Positions 33,076 to 44,548 are shown, counted from the stretch's first letter. The stretch: DNA of 64,000 nt from Entomortierella parvispora (GCA_963573315.1 OY752144.1:614501-678500); one strand, 5' to 3'. The notes: generated by a model not told the origin, from the sequence alone. A program made the numbers and translations.

Positions 33076-33763
33076 GATAATTTCTTGAAGGTGTGGTTAG
33101 GGGCGATACAACGGAGGGAGTGGAGGGCGTGAAGGGATTGGAGGAGGGGAAACGAAGTTGGTGATGGATGGAGAAAGTGTGGGTGAGTGAGTGAGTGAGT
33201 GGAGTGAGTGAGCGAGAGATGAAGGAAGAGGGAAAAGAGCAAAATGGAGAACGAAAAAGAGGAAGCTGTTTGAGCATAAAATGTAGGGAGGCAAAGCCCG
33301 AAACTTTACTTCAGTTTGTGCCTCCGCTGCACGTTGACCGCCCTCGGTGAGCTGGTGAGTGAGCCTCCTTCCTCTTCTTCCCTTCTATTCCCTTCTATTC
33401 CGTCCACTCACTTCGTGGGTGGCACACATGTGAGCCGTTCTTTTGCCACCACACGAACTGTTGCCACCACACGAACTGTTGCCACCACACGAACTGTTGC
33501 CACCACACGAACGGTAGACTACCATGCATCATCGCATGAGCGAAAAAAAACAATTGAAGCAGTGACTCAATTTCCCAGGGTCGACTCCTCCGCTATGAAA
33601 AACCAGAAAAACTATTTAAAAAAAAATGGTTGATGGGCTTTTTTGGTTTGGTTCAGTGAAGGTGGCCAAAGAACTTGACGCGACGCGATGAAATGATCTT
33701 CTAAGGATGAGGTACATCTCTTTTCGTGCGATACACAATTTATTATTTTTTTACAGGTTGACA
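33076..33763. other. intergenic, with tandem repeat
   Basis: Promoter and leader of the membrane protein gene, an 18-base tandem repeat (listed separately) and the 3' end of the glutamine-rich regulator. No supported gene. Confidence 0.45.
33443..33514. repeat. 18-base tandem repeat, four units
   Basis: The unit TTGCCACCACACGAACTG occurs four times head to tail, three identical and the last with one change (G for T at position 17). It lies outside any supported gene. The unit length is a multiple of three, so each frame reads as a six-residue repeat. Confidence 0.9.
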
Positions 33764-35480
33764 TCACACAGTCCCGTCAAACTCACTCAAGTCCTGGACG
33801 AGTTCCATCTCATCAAAAAGACGTAAATGGTCATCCATGACTAGGGCTAATGCACCATACATATCCTGGTTTGGCGTCGGTAGGTTCTGAGGCAGCAGCT
33901 CTTGATGCTGCTCATTGAGCCCCTGACCTCGACCCTGTGTGTGCTGATAGTGCTGCTGCTGATGATGATGTTGGAGCTGTTGGAGCCGTTGCGGTTCATC
34001 TAGCTGTTGGTGATGAAGTTGTTGTTGTTGTTGCTGCAATGGCGCAGAAAAAATTCCAGCTAGCTTTTCTGCCTCCAAGACTCCATTGTTGGCTCTTGTT
34101 ACCGCTGTGGACATTATCATCGCCCCATTCGTCATGGCTCCCAACGCTGGCTGTAGATTCGTCGTCGTTGTCGTCGTTTGACTACCAAAGAGTCTTGAAT
34201 GAGCTGCTGCCAAGTGATGACTCGACTCTTGAGGAGACTGTGAAGTCGTCGTTACCGTCGAACCATTCAGATGCGCTGGGCTATAGTTTCCAAAATCTTG
34301 CAGCGATCGCGTCATATACCCCTTGGTTTGAACTCCTATCAGCTCCTGCGAAGAAGGATATGCTGCACTCTGGTGGCGCCCGTTCATTATGGCCCCACGA
34401 GAGGAAGAAGAATAGCCACCAGAGAATAAAGATGTGGTCGTTGGGACATTGTCGACCACAGCTGCTGCAGCTGTTTTACCCTCCTCTTCCTGTCTCCACT
34501 GGTATCCATCCGAAAACTGTAGAGCAGGTGGTGAGAGAGTCTCTTCTTCTTCTGGAACCGGCAAACAAGCCAACCCCTGCACTGGACGGTGAGTGTCGGA
34601 AAAGAGATCCACCACAATGTCGGTCCCAGTTTCGTTCATACCGCCGTTTGGTTGTGATTGCTGCTGCTGAGCGAGAACAAAACTCGGATCAAAGTTCGTG
34701 GTGGCAATATGTCCAGCAAAAGCTTGAAAACCAGAGTCAACAGGCATCTCCCCAGAACTCGAAAGGATTTGATGTTGTGGCGGCTGCTGTTGCTGGTGGC
34801 AAATTAGGTCTCCTGTTAGGAATCCAGTCAGAGGTCCTACAGATCCTTGAGATCGGCTGATTCTATGAAAGGTCGTCGGCAAAGAGCTAGATAGGAGGGA
34901 GGGGTCGGATTTAAGAGTCGTCGATAGATCATTGGCACTTAGGTGATGTTGGTGGTGCTGGTGAATCAGGGATGGGTCCATATCTCCAAAATTTTGAGAC
35001 TGTGATTGCATGGGTTGCCATTGATGTCCATTACTGTTGCTAAGCTGCTGTTGAAGTAAAGAGATATGGCTATTCTGGCCAGGTTTGATTTGCGTAAAAG
35101 TCTGGGTCTGCGGTTGAAATATTTGATGGGGGTAGGAGGGTTGGCTCTGTTGGTGTTGTTGGTGTTGTTGTTGTTGTTGTTGCTGTTGCTGTTGTTGGTG
35201 TTGTTGCTGTTGCTGTTGTTGTTGTTGTTGCTGTTGTTGTTGGTGTTGGTGGTGGTGTAAGGAATGCTGATGTTGTTGAGGTATATGCTGTGTATTTTGC
35301 AGTGAGTGCTGGACTTGAGCCTGGAATTGTTGGGGTTGGCCATGATGTTGAAATTGATGTTGCTGTTGTTGTTGTTGTTGCTGTTGTTGTTGTTGTTGTT
35401 GTTGTTGATGCTGTTGCTGTTGCTGTTGTTGTTGCTGTTGCTGTTGCTGTTGCTGTTGTTGCTGTTGTTGTTGCTGTTGT

Positions 35481-35511
<31 letters not shown>

Positions 35512-38222
35512 GTTGTTGTTGCTGTTGCTGCTGTTGCTGTTGCTGAACTTGTTGTTGCTGCTGAACTTGTTGTTGCTGCTGCTGAACCTGTTGTTGGGCC
35601 AACTGTGCCTGCTGCTGCGACAGTTGCAACTGTTGCAGATGCAGCTGAAACTGCAAATGACTAAGGTTATTCGAGTGCCGCTGTGGCAGCACTGAATGGC
35701 GGTACATTTGTTGCGGTAGTGACAGATCCTGGATGATTTTATCCGTCGAGGCATAAAGATTCATAGAGTGTCTCGTAGGCCCTGTTGTCTGGGATCGCCG
35801 AGAGGGCAAAGCGCTGTGTCGATTGCGAGTCACGGATTTCAAGGGTGAACGAAGCGCAGCCGGAGTACTGTTAGATCGAACCAACATCGATTGAATAGGA
35901 TAAGCGGGGATATCGTCTGTTGTCGCGTGTTGTGTTCTCCTGACTGAGTGCTTGAGCGTATACGGCTGCTGACCTACTCCCCCTCCTCCTCCTCCAATAC
36001 CACCGCCGCTGCCCGTGCCTCCAGAGTTGCTGACAGGATTCTGTCCCACATGGGTTTGAGATTGTACAGGAGGAGGACAGTTATCCATGGTGGAGGTGGA
36101 CGATCCGTGACTGTAGACAATCCACGGAGCTGACGTACGTCGGTCGTGGTGCACTCCCTTCATTTCTTGATCCACCGAGTGTTGTGTGGGTATAAACGAT
36201 GAACTGGAGGCACGTCGAGGCGGTGCAGTAATCCGACCATGTTGATTTGGAGGGCCTGGCTGAAAGTGCATTGGATGCGTCACAAATCGACCCTGTCCCG
36301 AGTTGAGACCGTTGATTCCTCCCGGTATATTGGCATCTGACGGTCGCTCCACAAGGATATGGATTGGCGTGGGTGGGAGAGACGACGGCTGCGTGTGAAA
36401 AAGTGGCGAGGACAATGGCGATATGAGGTGGGCAATTGAGCTGGACATCGTATCCAATGAATTAAAATGAGCATGTGTGGCAACGGACGGGGTCGAGGAC
36501 GTGCTGGAGGAACCTGAAGAGTACGTGATCGGGTGATCGAAATACTCCAAGTTGGTACCTCCATTGAACTCCATCTGAGACCCTTGCGGAACGTTATTTC
36601 GGCTGCCGCCTCCCATGCTCTCCTGAGGCGTTTGCATGGAAAGCCGAGAATGTAGCGACGGAAATCCAGGAGTGGACCCTGGTGACCGGGCGTTCGTAGC
36701 TCCAGAATTGAACATGGCCCGTAGAGATGTTGGCGATGAGGATGAGCTAAGTAAAGTCCTTCTGGGCTTGGATGTGTCTGAGGAAGTAGGGGGGCTACTC
36801 GCCGTATCCTCATCCATGCGTGTCGGTTGTCCAGATGTACTAGCACGTCGAACGAGTAGATTTGGAACCCGCGGCTGTTGCCCGACTTGCAATTGCTCAA
36901 CTGTTGTATCCACAAGGGTTTGTTCCTCGGCAACAGTGGACCATGTCGACTCATAATCTTGCATGACCGCACCTTCGATTCCCAGACCACTCAGCGAAGG
37001 CACTGTCGATGTTGCAGCAGCAGCAGCAGTAGCCATGGCAACAGCAACAGCTGCTGCTGCCGCTGCCGAAGACGAGCCCGAAGCCGATCGCGGAGGACGC
37101 ACAGTTGGCCCCATCATTGTGCACTGAACCGTGTTCTTCTCGCAGTTGCCACAGGGAAAGCAGCGCTCGACATCGCACTTTATCTTACTAGACAGAATGC
37201 ACAACATACGGGTAAGAGAGAGTTAGTTTTGTTTTCGTTGCATGAAAGGATTGCCCGAGATCTAAGCCCCAGTCAAATCGAGGATATCCACCGACGATGC
37301 ACATGTCGAGGGGGCAAGGAGGCACACGCAGAGTCGCGCGCAACAAGCACAGAAAGAAATTGGACAGTTTGTTTTCCTCCGTGTCCTGAAGCGTTGGAAC
37401 GGTGGACTAGAGACGACGTGGGTACGAGTGTAATGGCTCCTTTTGAGAGTTGCTCCTTTTGCAACAGCCGAGCGTAAACCCACTGTCACGGACGACAAGC
37501 CCCAACAGTTGGCAAAGCAAACGACTCACGCGAATCCAATTGACGCCGACGCCCCGCACACACACACAGGAACGCGCATGCAAGAAAGAAAGAAAGGAAG
37601 GAGGCAGGGTGCGCAGGCAGGTAGTCAAGCAGCCAGTCAGTCAGGCAAGCAAGCAGGCAAGCAATCTGGCGGACACAGGGTCCAGACGGAGCAGACCAGC
37701 TTCACTGAGGCTCGGCAGCACGCTCGGCAGCACGCTCGGCAAGCAATGAGTTCAGTAGCCCCAAATGACGACCACAACACAATGGGCAATGGGCGGAGTT
37801 GGGGAACCTTGTTTTTGGGCGGTATTCATAAAATGAACGACAACGCAGGCTGAAAGCGCGTGGTTGGAGAGGAGCTCCTCGTTCTTCCTTCTCTCACCCT
37901 CTTTCTCTCTTTCTCCCTCTGCCTCTCTTTCTCTCTCTATGCCATCCACTCGCCTCGTCCTTTTGTCGTCATCGTCTTCCGTCTCTTTTCCATGTGGTTC
38001 TCCCAGGTATAGTCGCAGGAGCTGATATGCAATTGGTGGCAGGCTTCAATTCACTCACCGATAGTGACATGTATCGCATGCCATCTTGGACCGCCGTCGA
38101 GTCGTCTGAACTGCCGGCGGAGCAAGGCTCGCAGGCGAGGTCGAGGACAAGGTTGGGGTTGGGATTGAGGTTGAGGATTTGTCCTCATTGTCCTTGGCCT
38201 CCTGTTTCTCCTGAGCGTCCAT
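33764..38222 (-). CDS. glutamine-rich Zn2Cys6 transcription factor
   Basis: Two exons, 38059..38222 and 33764..37187, give 1195 residues. An 871-base intron splits the zinc cluster between its second and third cysteines. Joined, residues 49-77 read C-x2-C-x6-C-x7-C-x2-C-x6-C (CDTCHYRKIKC, then CFPCGNCEKNTVQC) with one extra Cys at 64: a fungal binuclear zinc cluster with basic HYRKIK between Cys 2 and 3. It would be a nuclear DNA-binding regulator. Downstream there are Ala/Ser runs, long disordered Ser/Pro sequence, and a huge glutamine region coded by about 35139-35646 with scattered His, Leu and Val. The end is acidic and hydrophobic (DDHLRLFDEMELVQDLSEFD), a likely activation domain. No Fungal_trans middle homology region was recognised. 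The start is the ATG at 38222; a further upstream exon cannot be excluded. Confidence 0.85.
35139..35646 (-). repeat. CAG/CAA (polyglutamine) tract within regulator gene
   Basis: About 500 bases of CAG and CAA codons on the minus strand, coding runs of more than 20 glutamines broken by His, Val, Leu and Ala. CAA and CAG are mixed, so this is an old interrupted tract rather than a pure triplet expansion. Confidence 0.9.
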
Positions 38223-38913
38223 GAGGGTATGCTTGGGCAAGGACTCGAGGTTGGGGCGGGAGTTAAGGAGCAGTGAAAAGGGAGAGAGACGACTCGATTC
38301 AAAAGATGGGATAAAAGCAAGAGCAAAAGCTTGGGGACCCGTCGAAAGGGATGCAGTCCTTCCGTCCTGGGAGAGCCACGAAGCTGTGCGGAATCACGGA
38401 TAGCGATCGACCGGAAAGTCGGTACGGAGGAGGCGCCTGCCTCTTCGGTCTGGGTTCTGTGCCTGCAATAGGCACGCGGGTCTGGACTCGAGGGGAAGGA
38501 GCCACTCTGGAGAAAGTGGAGAAAGGATGGGAGGTGCAATCTTTTTTTTTTTTTTTCTGAGAGTGAAGTGAATGCAAAGGCGCAGTGATTGAAGAAAGGG
38601 AAGAGGGCGCGTTTGTTGATGACTGATGGGGGGGAGGACGAGAAGATCGAGGTGGACGCGATGGAATGAAAAGAGAAGTCCCGATCTGCTACTGACTGGA
38701 AGGAATGAAGGGAGGAGTAGGGAAGGAAGAGAAGGGAGGAAAGAAGAAGGAAAGAAGAAAGAAGAAAAGGCAAGTGAGCAAGCAGAGTGCAAGAAGGGAT
38801 CTGCGCTGTCCTCTTTCAACCCTTGCACCCTTTCTCTCTTTCTCTCTCTCTTCCACCCGCATCCACCAGGGTGCTGCTTCCTGCATGTGGGCAGTGGACG
38901 ACAGAGTCCGTCG

Positions 38914-38947
<34 letters not shown>

Positions 38948-39671
38948 TTGAATGTGCACGAGAGAGAGACAGGAGAGAATGACAGACGAGACGAGCAGAC
39001 ATCACCCACGGTCCACAACTGCTGGAGAGACCCATCTTCTTTGCTTCCTCTTTGCTTCCTTCCTTCCTTATTCTTCCTTCCTTCCTCTTGCTTCCTTTTC
39101 TTCTTCTCCACGCTCTACTCCTCCTCTGTTCTCAGATAGGTACCTCTGCTGTTCCTTTTTCGCTCTCCACTGTTCCCTGCTCCTTGCTCTACTTGTCAAG
39201 GACCGGAACCCAGAGCCCCGTTCATTCCTTCCTCCACACATCCACATGCTCTTTCAAAAGCAGCAAACCACCCACCCTCGTTTTTTTTTTTTTTTTGCGT
39301 GTAATTTTGTCTGTTGTCATGTCCTTGAGGGCGCACTTGTTCCTTGTCAAGGAGTTGGATGGGCCAGAAAAAAAGGAAAAAAGAAAATAATGACAGTTCG
39401 ATCTGGATCAGTGGTCCGCGCGTTTCTCCTGCAGAGAAGACTTTTGATGATGCCCGCCGCCCCTCCGTTGTTGATCCCAACTTCCAAGGGGCAAGCGACC
39501 GCGGTCTGTTTTTCGTTCCTTGCTTTTTTCCTTTGCGTCCTTTGCATACAGGGACCAGGATGGGGCCTTCTTCCCTCCCTTTCTCCCTTCCTTTTTTTTT
39601 TCTTCTTCTTCCTTCGTCACCGTGTTATTTTTTTATTATTATATTGAGTGAGGTGTATTGTAAACAGGCGG
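38223..39671. other. promoter region of the Zn2Cys6 gene and 3' end of arrestin gene
   Basis: From 38223 to about 39150 the minus strand is C/T-rich, as expected for the leader and promoter of the regulator. It includes a TG repeat (38915-38945) and purine-rich plus-strand tracts near 38705-38770. The part next to 39672 is T-rich (3' end of the arrestin gene). No supported gene. Confidence 0.45.
38915..38945. repeat. (TG)n microsatellite
   Basis: About 15 uninterrupted TG dinucleotides in the non-coding region upstream of the Zn2Cys6 gene. Confidence 0.9.
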
Positions 39672-40954
39672 TCAGTCACTCTGGTCGTCCACGTCGTCTT
39701 CATCATCGTGTGCGTCCCATCGAAGTGAATACGGAGGAAGCTCTTCAGTCGGTGGTTCCGGTCTAGGTGCCGTTACATTGACTTGCACTGGATAACGAAC
39801 AATAGAAAAAGAGAGCATCGACTCTGTTAACAGCCCCATCCATCGTTTTCATAAACGCTTTATAGCAAATGTCCGGTTCCGAGTGTCCAACTTACTCTCA
39901 ATCCGCAGCTCTCTCGCCTCCTTATCTGTCATAGAAGCAGTCTTGACCTTCATGATGAGTTTTAGACAATGTGTCTTTTGAACCGGACGCGTCATGGTCG
40001 TGCAAGACAATCGAGGCGCGTTCGGAAGTTGGACTAACAAAGTCCTTTGGAATCCTTTGGATGTCATGGGCCAACCCGTCAAGATGGGCAGCGCCACCAG
40101 CTCTTTGGTCTCATGCTTGACGTCCCAGCGATGCCAGAGGCGGGTATATTGCTTGAACTTGATCACCGCACTCACAATGACCAACTCCTGACCCAGGTGG
40201 CCGCTCGAGGTCACGAACGGCTCAAATTGGATCGTCACTGGCACGATTTGACCCAAATACAGGGCTTCGTTCGGGATGGAACAAGTAAAGGGCAGATGGG
40301 ACTCCCAAATACCAGACTGCACCAACGGAAACGGGACATAGTCTGGGTGGGGTTGAGGCAGAGAGGAAATGAACGTCCAGACGTCTTGTCGAAACGTAAT
40401 ATTGCGTCGGGGGAACCCTCGATGGAGTGTGGCCTCGAACCGGTAGTTGAGCCAGCTCCGTCGCCCACTGATGGAGGACGGTGCGTCATGATTGATGACC
40501 ACCTCAAAATCATACCGCGTTTTGCCTGCAGTCACCAGGCCTGGACTCGAATGGGCGACAGGGATATCCCATTTTTGACGCTGAAGGACCTCTTTCGAAT
40601 GGAACATCACTCTTGTTTGCCCTCTTTGACCTGCACATGTGGAGAATTGATTTTGAGTGACCATGGAATCAAGAAGGAGACGGGGGCTGTGGGGCAGGGG
40701 AGGGCGGGAAATTGCAATTGAAAACTGACACAACGCTTACGGGACCAGCGACCCTCGCTCTTAATCCTAAAGGCCAAATCGAGATCTCGCCCTTTGATAT
40801 CCTCGGTAGATTCGAATTCGACGTATCCTTGGATGCAGCCTTGCTGCTCAGGTGTGGCGTAGATGGCGGGTAGGCTGCCTGGTCCTCTGTAGGGCGTCAA
40901 AATGACGACGCGCAGTGACTTTGAGTCGTCTGAGCTAAAGATCTTATTAAGCAT
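39672..40954 (-). CDS. arrestin-like (ART/ARRDC type) trafficking adaptor
   Basis: Three exons, 40741..40954, 39896..40630 and 39672..39787, give 354 residues with consistent phases. The arrestin N-domain begins at MLNKIFSSDDSKSLRVVILT with IYATPEQQGCIQGYVEFES. It is followed by GKTRYDFEVVINHD, SWLNYRFEATLHRGFPRRN, SHLPFTCSIPNEALYLGQIVPVTIQFEP (the start of the C-domain) and VSAVIKFKQYTRLWH. This order is the arrestin N plus arrestin C layout of alpha-arrestins. The last exon ends with EELPPYSLRW and an acidic tail; LPPY (about residues 333-336) matches the L/P-P-x-Y motif that recruits Rsp5/Nedd4 ligases. The likely role is selecting plasma-membrane transporters or receptors for ubiquitination and endocytosis; the cargo is unknown. 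It is divergent from the ATP synthase delta gene. Confidence 0.85.
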
Positions 40955-41458
40955 TTGTGGAACTCGATAAACGAGAAAATGAAGCGACGTAGAGAAGGAA
41001 AGAAAAAAAGAAGGCAAAGGTTATGAGTGAGTCCTTTATCGTCTCCTCTTTTATCGTCTGTGGGAGGAAAGCAGTCCACTTGGGTGGTCGAAGAGTCGAC
41101 ACAACTCCCGCGGCGCGAAGTCGACAGTTAGACTAGTCGCTGGCACCTGAACTGCTGGCCAGTGAGTCTTTTTTTTTTTTGTTTTCGCCGTTAGGCTCGC
41201 TGGATTGTTGTGTCTAGTTGCGTGCGTGTTTTTGGGGAGCGCAGAGCAAGTGGGTCAGGCCTGCCGCCGCCTCTGTCTCGTCTTCCTCACTCGCTCACTG
41301 TCGCAGGACAGCACGTGATCCGCAATCATTTATTTCCTCCCACTGTTGTTACTCTGCACGGAAATAGCGGGTCGGCAGTCAGGGACAGATTCCTTTGCAC
41401 AAAAGGTGATCCAAGGTGAATCCATTTCATTTCATTCGTCCATCCATCCTCACCCATC
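40955..41458. promoter_or_regulatory. divergent promoter, arrestin / ATP synthase delta
   Basis: About 500 bases between two divergent starts, with a T run at 41169-41179 and C/T stretches before each start. No TATA element is seen. Function inferred from layout. Confidence 0.45.
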
Positions 41459-42516
41459 ATGTCCTTCCTTGCCCGCACCGTCCGCGCCATGCGCCCCAGC
41501 ATGGGTATGATCCGTTCATGTTTCTATACACTCTTCTTCCCCACCTCGCCTCTTTGTTGTTGTTGTTTTGATTTCCCGCATTTGTCCGTTGCACAGGAGG
41601 GCAGCCAGAGATGCATTACCATCACATCCACTCACCTCACAAGGACGATGACCAGCCACTGATCCATGGGACATCTCGATGACCTACCCGACTTCACACA
41701 ATCATACAATGCCATTGGACGCGAATTCGTTTCAGCGACCCAACTGGATCTTTTTTATTTCTTTAAACACCAACACGACGAGAGAGTATCACCAAACAAA
41801 ACTCACACTGACTGGATCACTCCCATTTCTTTGATATGCCTCTGTCTAGTCCGCTCCTATGCCACTGAGGCCGCCGCCACTGGTCTCCGTTTGACCTTTG
41901 CTGTTCCTCACCAGGTACTTCATGCGCCCTGTCATGCACTGGACGATAGGATCAAGAAACCATGATGAACCATATATGTTCAGGTCACTGACCAATGGTT
42001 ATGTTCTTTCTTTTTTTTCCACGATGCTAGACCTTGTTCAAGGATGTCGCTGTCGGTCAGGTCAACATCTCTGCTGTCTCTGGAGATATGGGTATCTTGG
42101 CCAGCCATGTTCCCTCTATTGAGCAGCTCCGCCCCGGCATCGTTGAGATCATTGAGAACGCTGGCTCCAAGAAGTTCTTTGGTAAGGCACCTTGTTTTGG
42201 ATGGATTAATCTACCTCACCCTCTGTTTCTTTTCTTTCCTGTATCCTGAATTGAACCAAGAGTGATCTTTAACCTGTTATTACCTGTCATTTCCTTAGTC
42301 TCTGGAGGATTCGCCACCATGAACCCTGATTCATCCCTCAACATCAACGCTGTCGAGGCCTTCCCCCTCGAGGAATTCAGCGCCGAGGCCATCCGCCACA
42401 ACCTCGCCGAGGCCCACCGTGCTGTCAACGCCGGTGCCACTGAGGAGGACAAGCTCTCTGCCAAGATTGAGGTCGAGGTCCTTGAGGCTCTCCAGTCTGC
42501 CCTTAACACCAAGTAA
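41459..42516 (+). CDS. ATP16: mitochondrial F1-ATP synthase subunit delta
   Basis: Four exons, 41459..41504, 41850..41914, 42031..42181 and 42299..42516, give 159 residues with consistent phases. The subunit belongs to the F1 central stalk (bacterial epsilon equivalent) and links gamma to the c-ring. A mitochondrial presequence is visible (MSFLARTVRAMRPSM, then SYATEAAATG). Next come LRLTFAVPHQTLFKDVAVGQ, then VNISAVSGDMGILASHVPSI, the characteristic beta-sandwich with the ATP-DE N motif. VSGGFATMNPDSSLNINAVE and the two C-terminal helices (AEAIRHNLAEAHRAV and onwards) follow. The length matches fungal Atp16 (about 160). A conserved start, canonical introns and the multi-exon layout make this one of the safest calls. 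AATAAA at 42564 is the likely poly(A) signal. It is convergent with IDH1, 232 bases stop to stop. Confidence 0.95.
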
Positions 42517-42563
42517 AAACAAAGCAGAGAAACTTTTGTGTCCTCCCCCATCACTATGTTGTC

Positions 42564-42569
42564 AATAAA
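42564..42569 (+). terminator. poly(A) signal after ATP synthase delta
   Basis: AATAAA 48 bases after the stop codon at 42516. Confidence 0.55.
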
Positions 42570-42748
42570 TTCAGATTCAAATCCATGTAGAAATATGAAC
42601 GCTTCATCATGACCTTACAAAAGCAGAGAGAAATAACAAAAGACAAAAAAACAACAGCCATTGGGGACCCTAGTGGGGGGGTTTTTTTTGATTATTTATT
42701 TTTATAATAATATGCTTAGAGTGAGGAGAGAGTGTGTGTGAATACGAT

Positions 42749-43055
42749 TTACAAGTTGGAAATGACGGCAAAGGTAAAGTCGGTGGTGGTGCTGGAACCG
42801 CCCATGTCGGGGGTCTTGACAGCGCCACTCAAGATAGTCTTGGAGACGGCGTTAGCAATCTTGTTGGCGTGGTCATCGAGACCGAGGTGACGGAGCATCA
42901 TAACGGAGGAGAGGATCATGGCCGAGGGGTTGGCAGAGTTGCGTCCCTGGATGTCCTTACCGACGTGACGGCAGCCCTATGAGTGAAAAAAGATGAGGCG
43001 CTATTGTAAGAATTGACAGGTCATTTGGAAGTGTAGCCCGAAAAGACATTAAATG

Positions 43056-43086
<31 letters not shown>

Positions 43087-44294
43087 CTTACGGGCTCAAA
43101 GACAGCAAATTCGCGTCCAATGTTGCATCCGGGAACGATACCGGGACCTCCAACCAAACCGGCACCAACGTTGGAGACAATGTTACCGTACAAGTTGGGC
43201 ATGACCATGACATCGAACTGCTGGGGTCTGGAGACGAGCTGCATGGAAGCGTTGTCGACAATCATGTCATCAAACTTGATTCCAGAGCTGGCGTACTCCT
43301 TGGCAACCTCGCGACAGGTGTTGAGGAAGAGACCATCAGCCAACTTCATGATGTTGGCCTTGTGGATGCAGGTGACCTTCTTTCTGTTGTTGCGGAGAGC
43401 AAAGTCAAAGGCGAAACGAGCAATGCGCTCAGACTTGGTGCGGGTGATGACCTTGAGCGACTCGACAACGCCTGGGTAGGACTGGTGCTCAAGACCAGAG
43501 TACTCACCCTCAGTGTTCTCACGGATGACGGCAAAGTCAACGTTCTCGTGGCGGGTGGGGTATCCGGGAATGTTCTTGCAGAGGACCAAAGAGGCGTACA
43601 TGTCCAAGTCCTTACGGATAGTGACGTTGAAGGAGGAGTGGCCGAGGGAGGAGACAGGGGTGTAGAGGATTCCCTTGAGACCAACCTTGTTGCGACGAAG
43701 AGACTCGACGGACTGCTTGAAGGTAATATCATCAGCAGAGGTGTATCCAGAAACATCAAACTGCTCCCAGTCAACAGGCACCCTGGCGGCCTTGAAGATA
43801 GTCTTGACGGCAGAGGCAGTCTCCTGACCGACACCATCACCGGGGATCAAAGTAACGGTGTAGCGGCCTCCAAGCTTCGAGTTGGGGACCTGTAAAATGA
43901 CAGAAGGGTATATGGATCAGCTCTTATGGTCTTGTTGACGGTCAATCTATTCCTCGGCTATTGTCTATCCCGTCCAGCTCCGTCTGTCCTGTCGAGTGTT
44001 CAGGAGGGACAAATGATCAACTCTGATTATGACTGTGTCCTGATTGCGGCAAATTCGATCCAACTTACATCCTGAACCTGGGGGACAATGGTGTGGGTGC
44101 TCATAGCACGGGGGCCCATCTAGTTCAGCCAACGTGATTGAAATCAAGGTTGTTAGTAAGAGTGCAATTGATTCATTAAGCGAGGTAGACCCGCGAACAG
44201 TCAAGGGTGAATGTTGATCCATGAAGAAACGTGAATGGTTTACCTTGGTAAGGGTGGCAGCCAAGGGCTTGGAGAGGGTGAGAGTGCGCAACAT
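42749..44294 (-). CDS. IDH1: NAD-isocitrate dehydrogenase subunit 1, mitochondrial
   Basis: Four exons, 44244..44294, 44069..44119, 43092..43889 and 42749..42976, give 375 residues, all phases 0. The enzyme converts isocitrate to 2-oxoglutarate in the Krebs cycle. The N-terminus [17 protein letters not shown] is a mitochondrial presequence. [20 protein letters not shown] is the NAD-binding start of the isocitrate/isopropylmalate dehydrogenase family; [20 protein letters not shown] and [19 protein letters not shown] are family signatures. The first exons split the presequence. Subunit 1 rather than 2 is chosen from the overall look ([19 protein letters not shown] and [17 protein letters not shown] resemble fungal Idh1). 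That would make it the regulatory, AMP-binding partner of the catalytic Idh2, which is not in the window. Intron 3 has a 29-base T run just after its donor site. Divergent from URB1. Confidence 0.93.
43056..43084 (-). repeat. 29-base T run inside IDH1 intron 3
   Basis: An unbroken A run on the plus strand (T run on the coding strand) starting directly downstream of the GTAAGTC donor of the intron 42977..43091. Confidence 0.9.
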
Positions 44295-44548
44295 TGTGTG
44301 GGGATGAGGGCCAGAAGGGAGAGGGGAAATGGAATGAGGGAAAGAAGAAAGGGAAGACTGGAAGGAAAGAAGGAAGGAAGGAAGGAAAAGGTAGAACCCA
44401 CTCGCACTCTTTTCAAAAAAAATGTTTTTTTTTCAGTGATCCAGCCCGTGCAATTATCTTCCTTTCCCCACTCGGTGCTCTCTGTCCTAGTGCAGCCACC
44501 ATGTGCGATCCCTCTCCCTCTTCCTTGATCCCACAAGCAAGAAAGAGC

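Noticed and set aside
33443-33514. CRISPR-like repeat array
   Set aside because: Units are directly adjacent without spacers and the DNA is eukaryotic; it is a simple tandem repeat.
35290-35695. Plus-strand poly-Leu/poly-Val open frames
   Set aside because: They are the opposite strand of the CAG/CAA tract of the glutamine-rich regulator; composition is fully explained by that repeat.
37443-37853. Plus-strand frames within the large intron of the Zn2Cys6 gene
   Set aside because: Gln/Ser/Lys repeats made by simple CAGGCAAG-type sequence; located inside an intron needed to complete the zinc cluster.
43053-43895. 280-codon plus-strand open frame
   Set aside because: Antisense shadow of IDH1 exon 3; begins with a poly-Lys run from the intron A tract.
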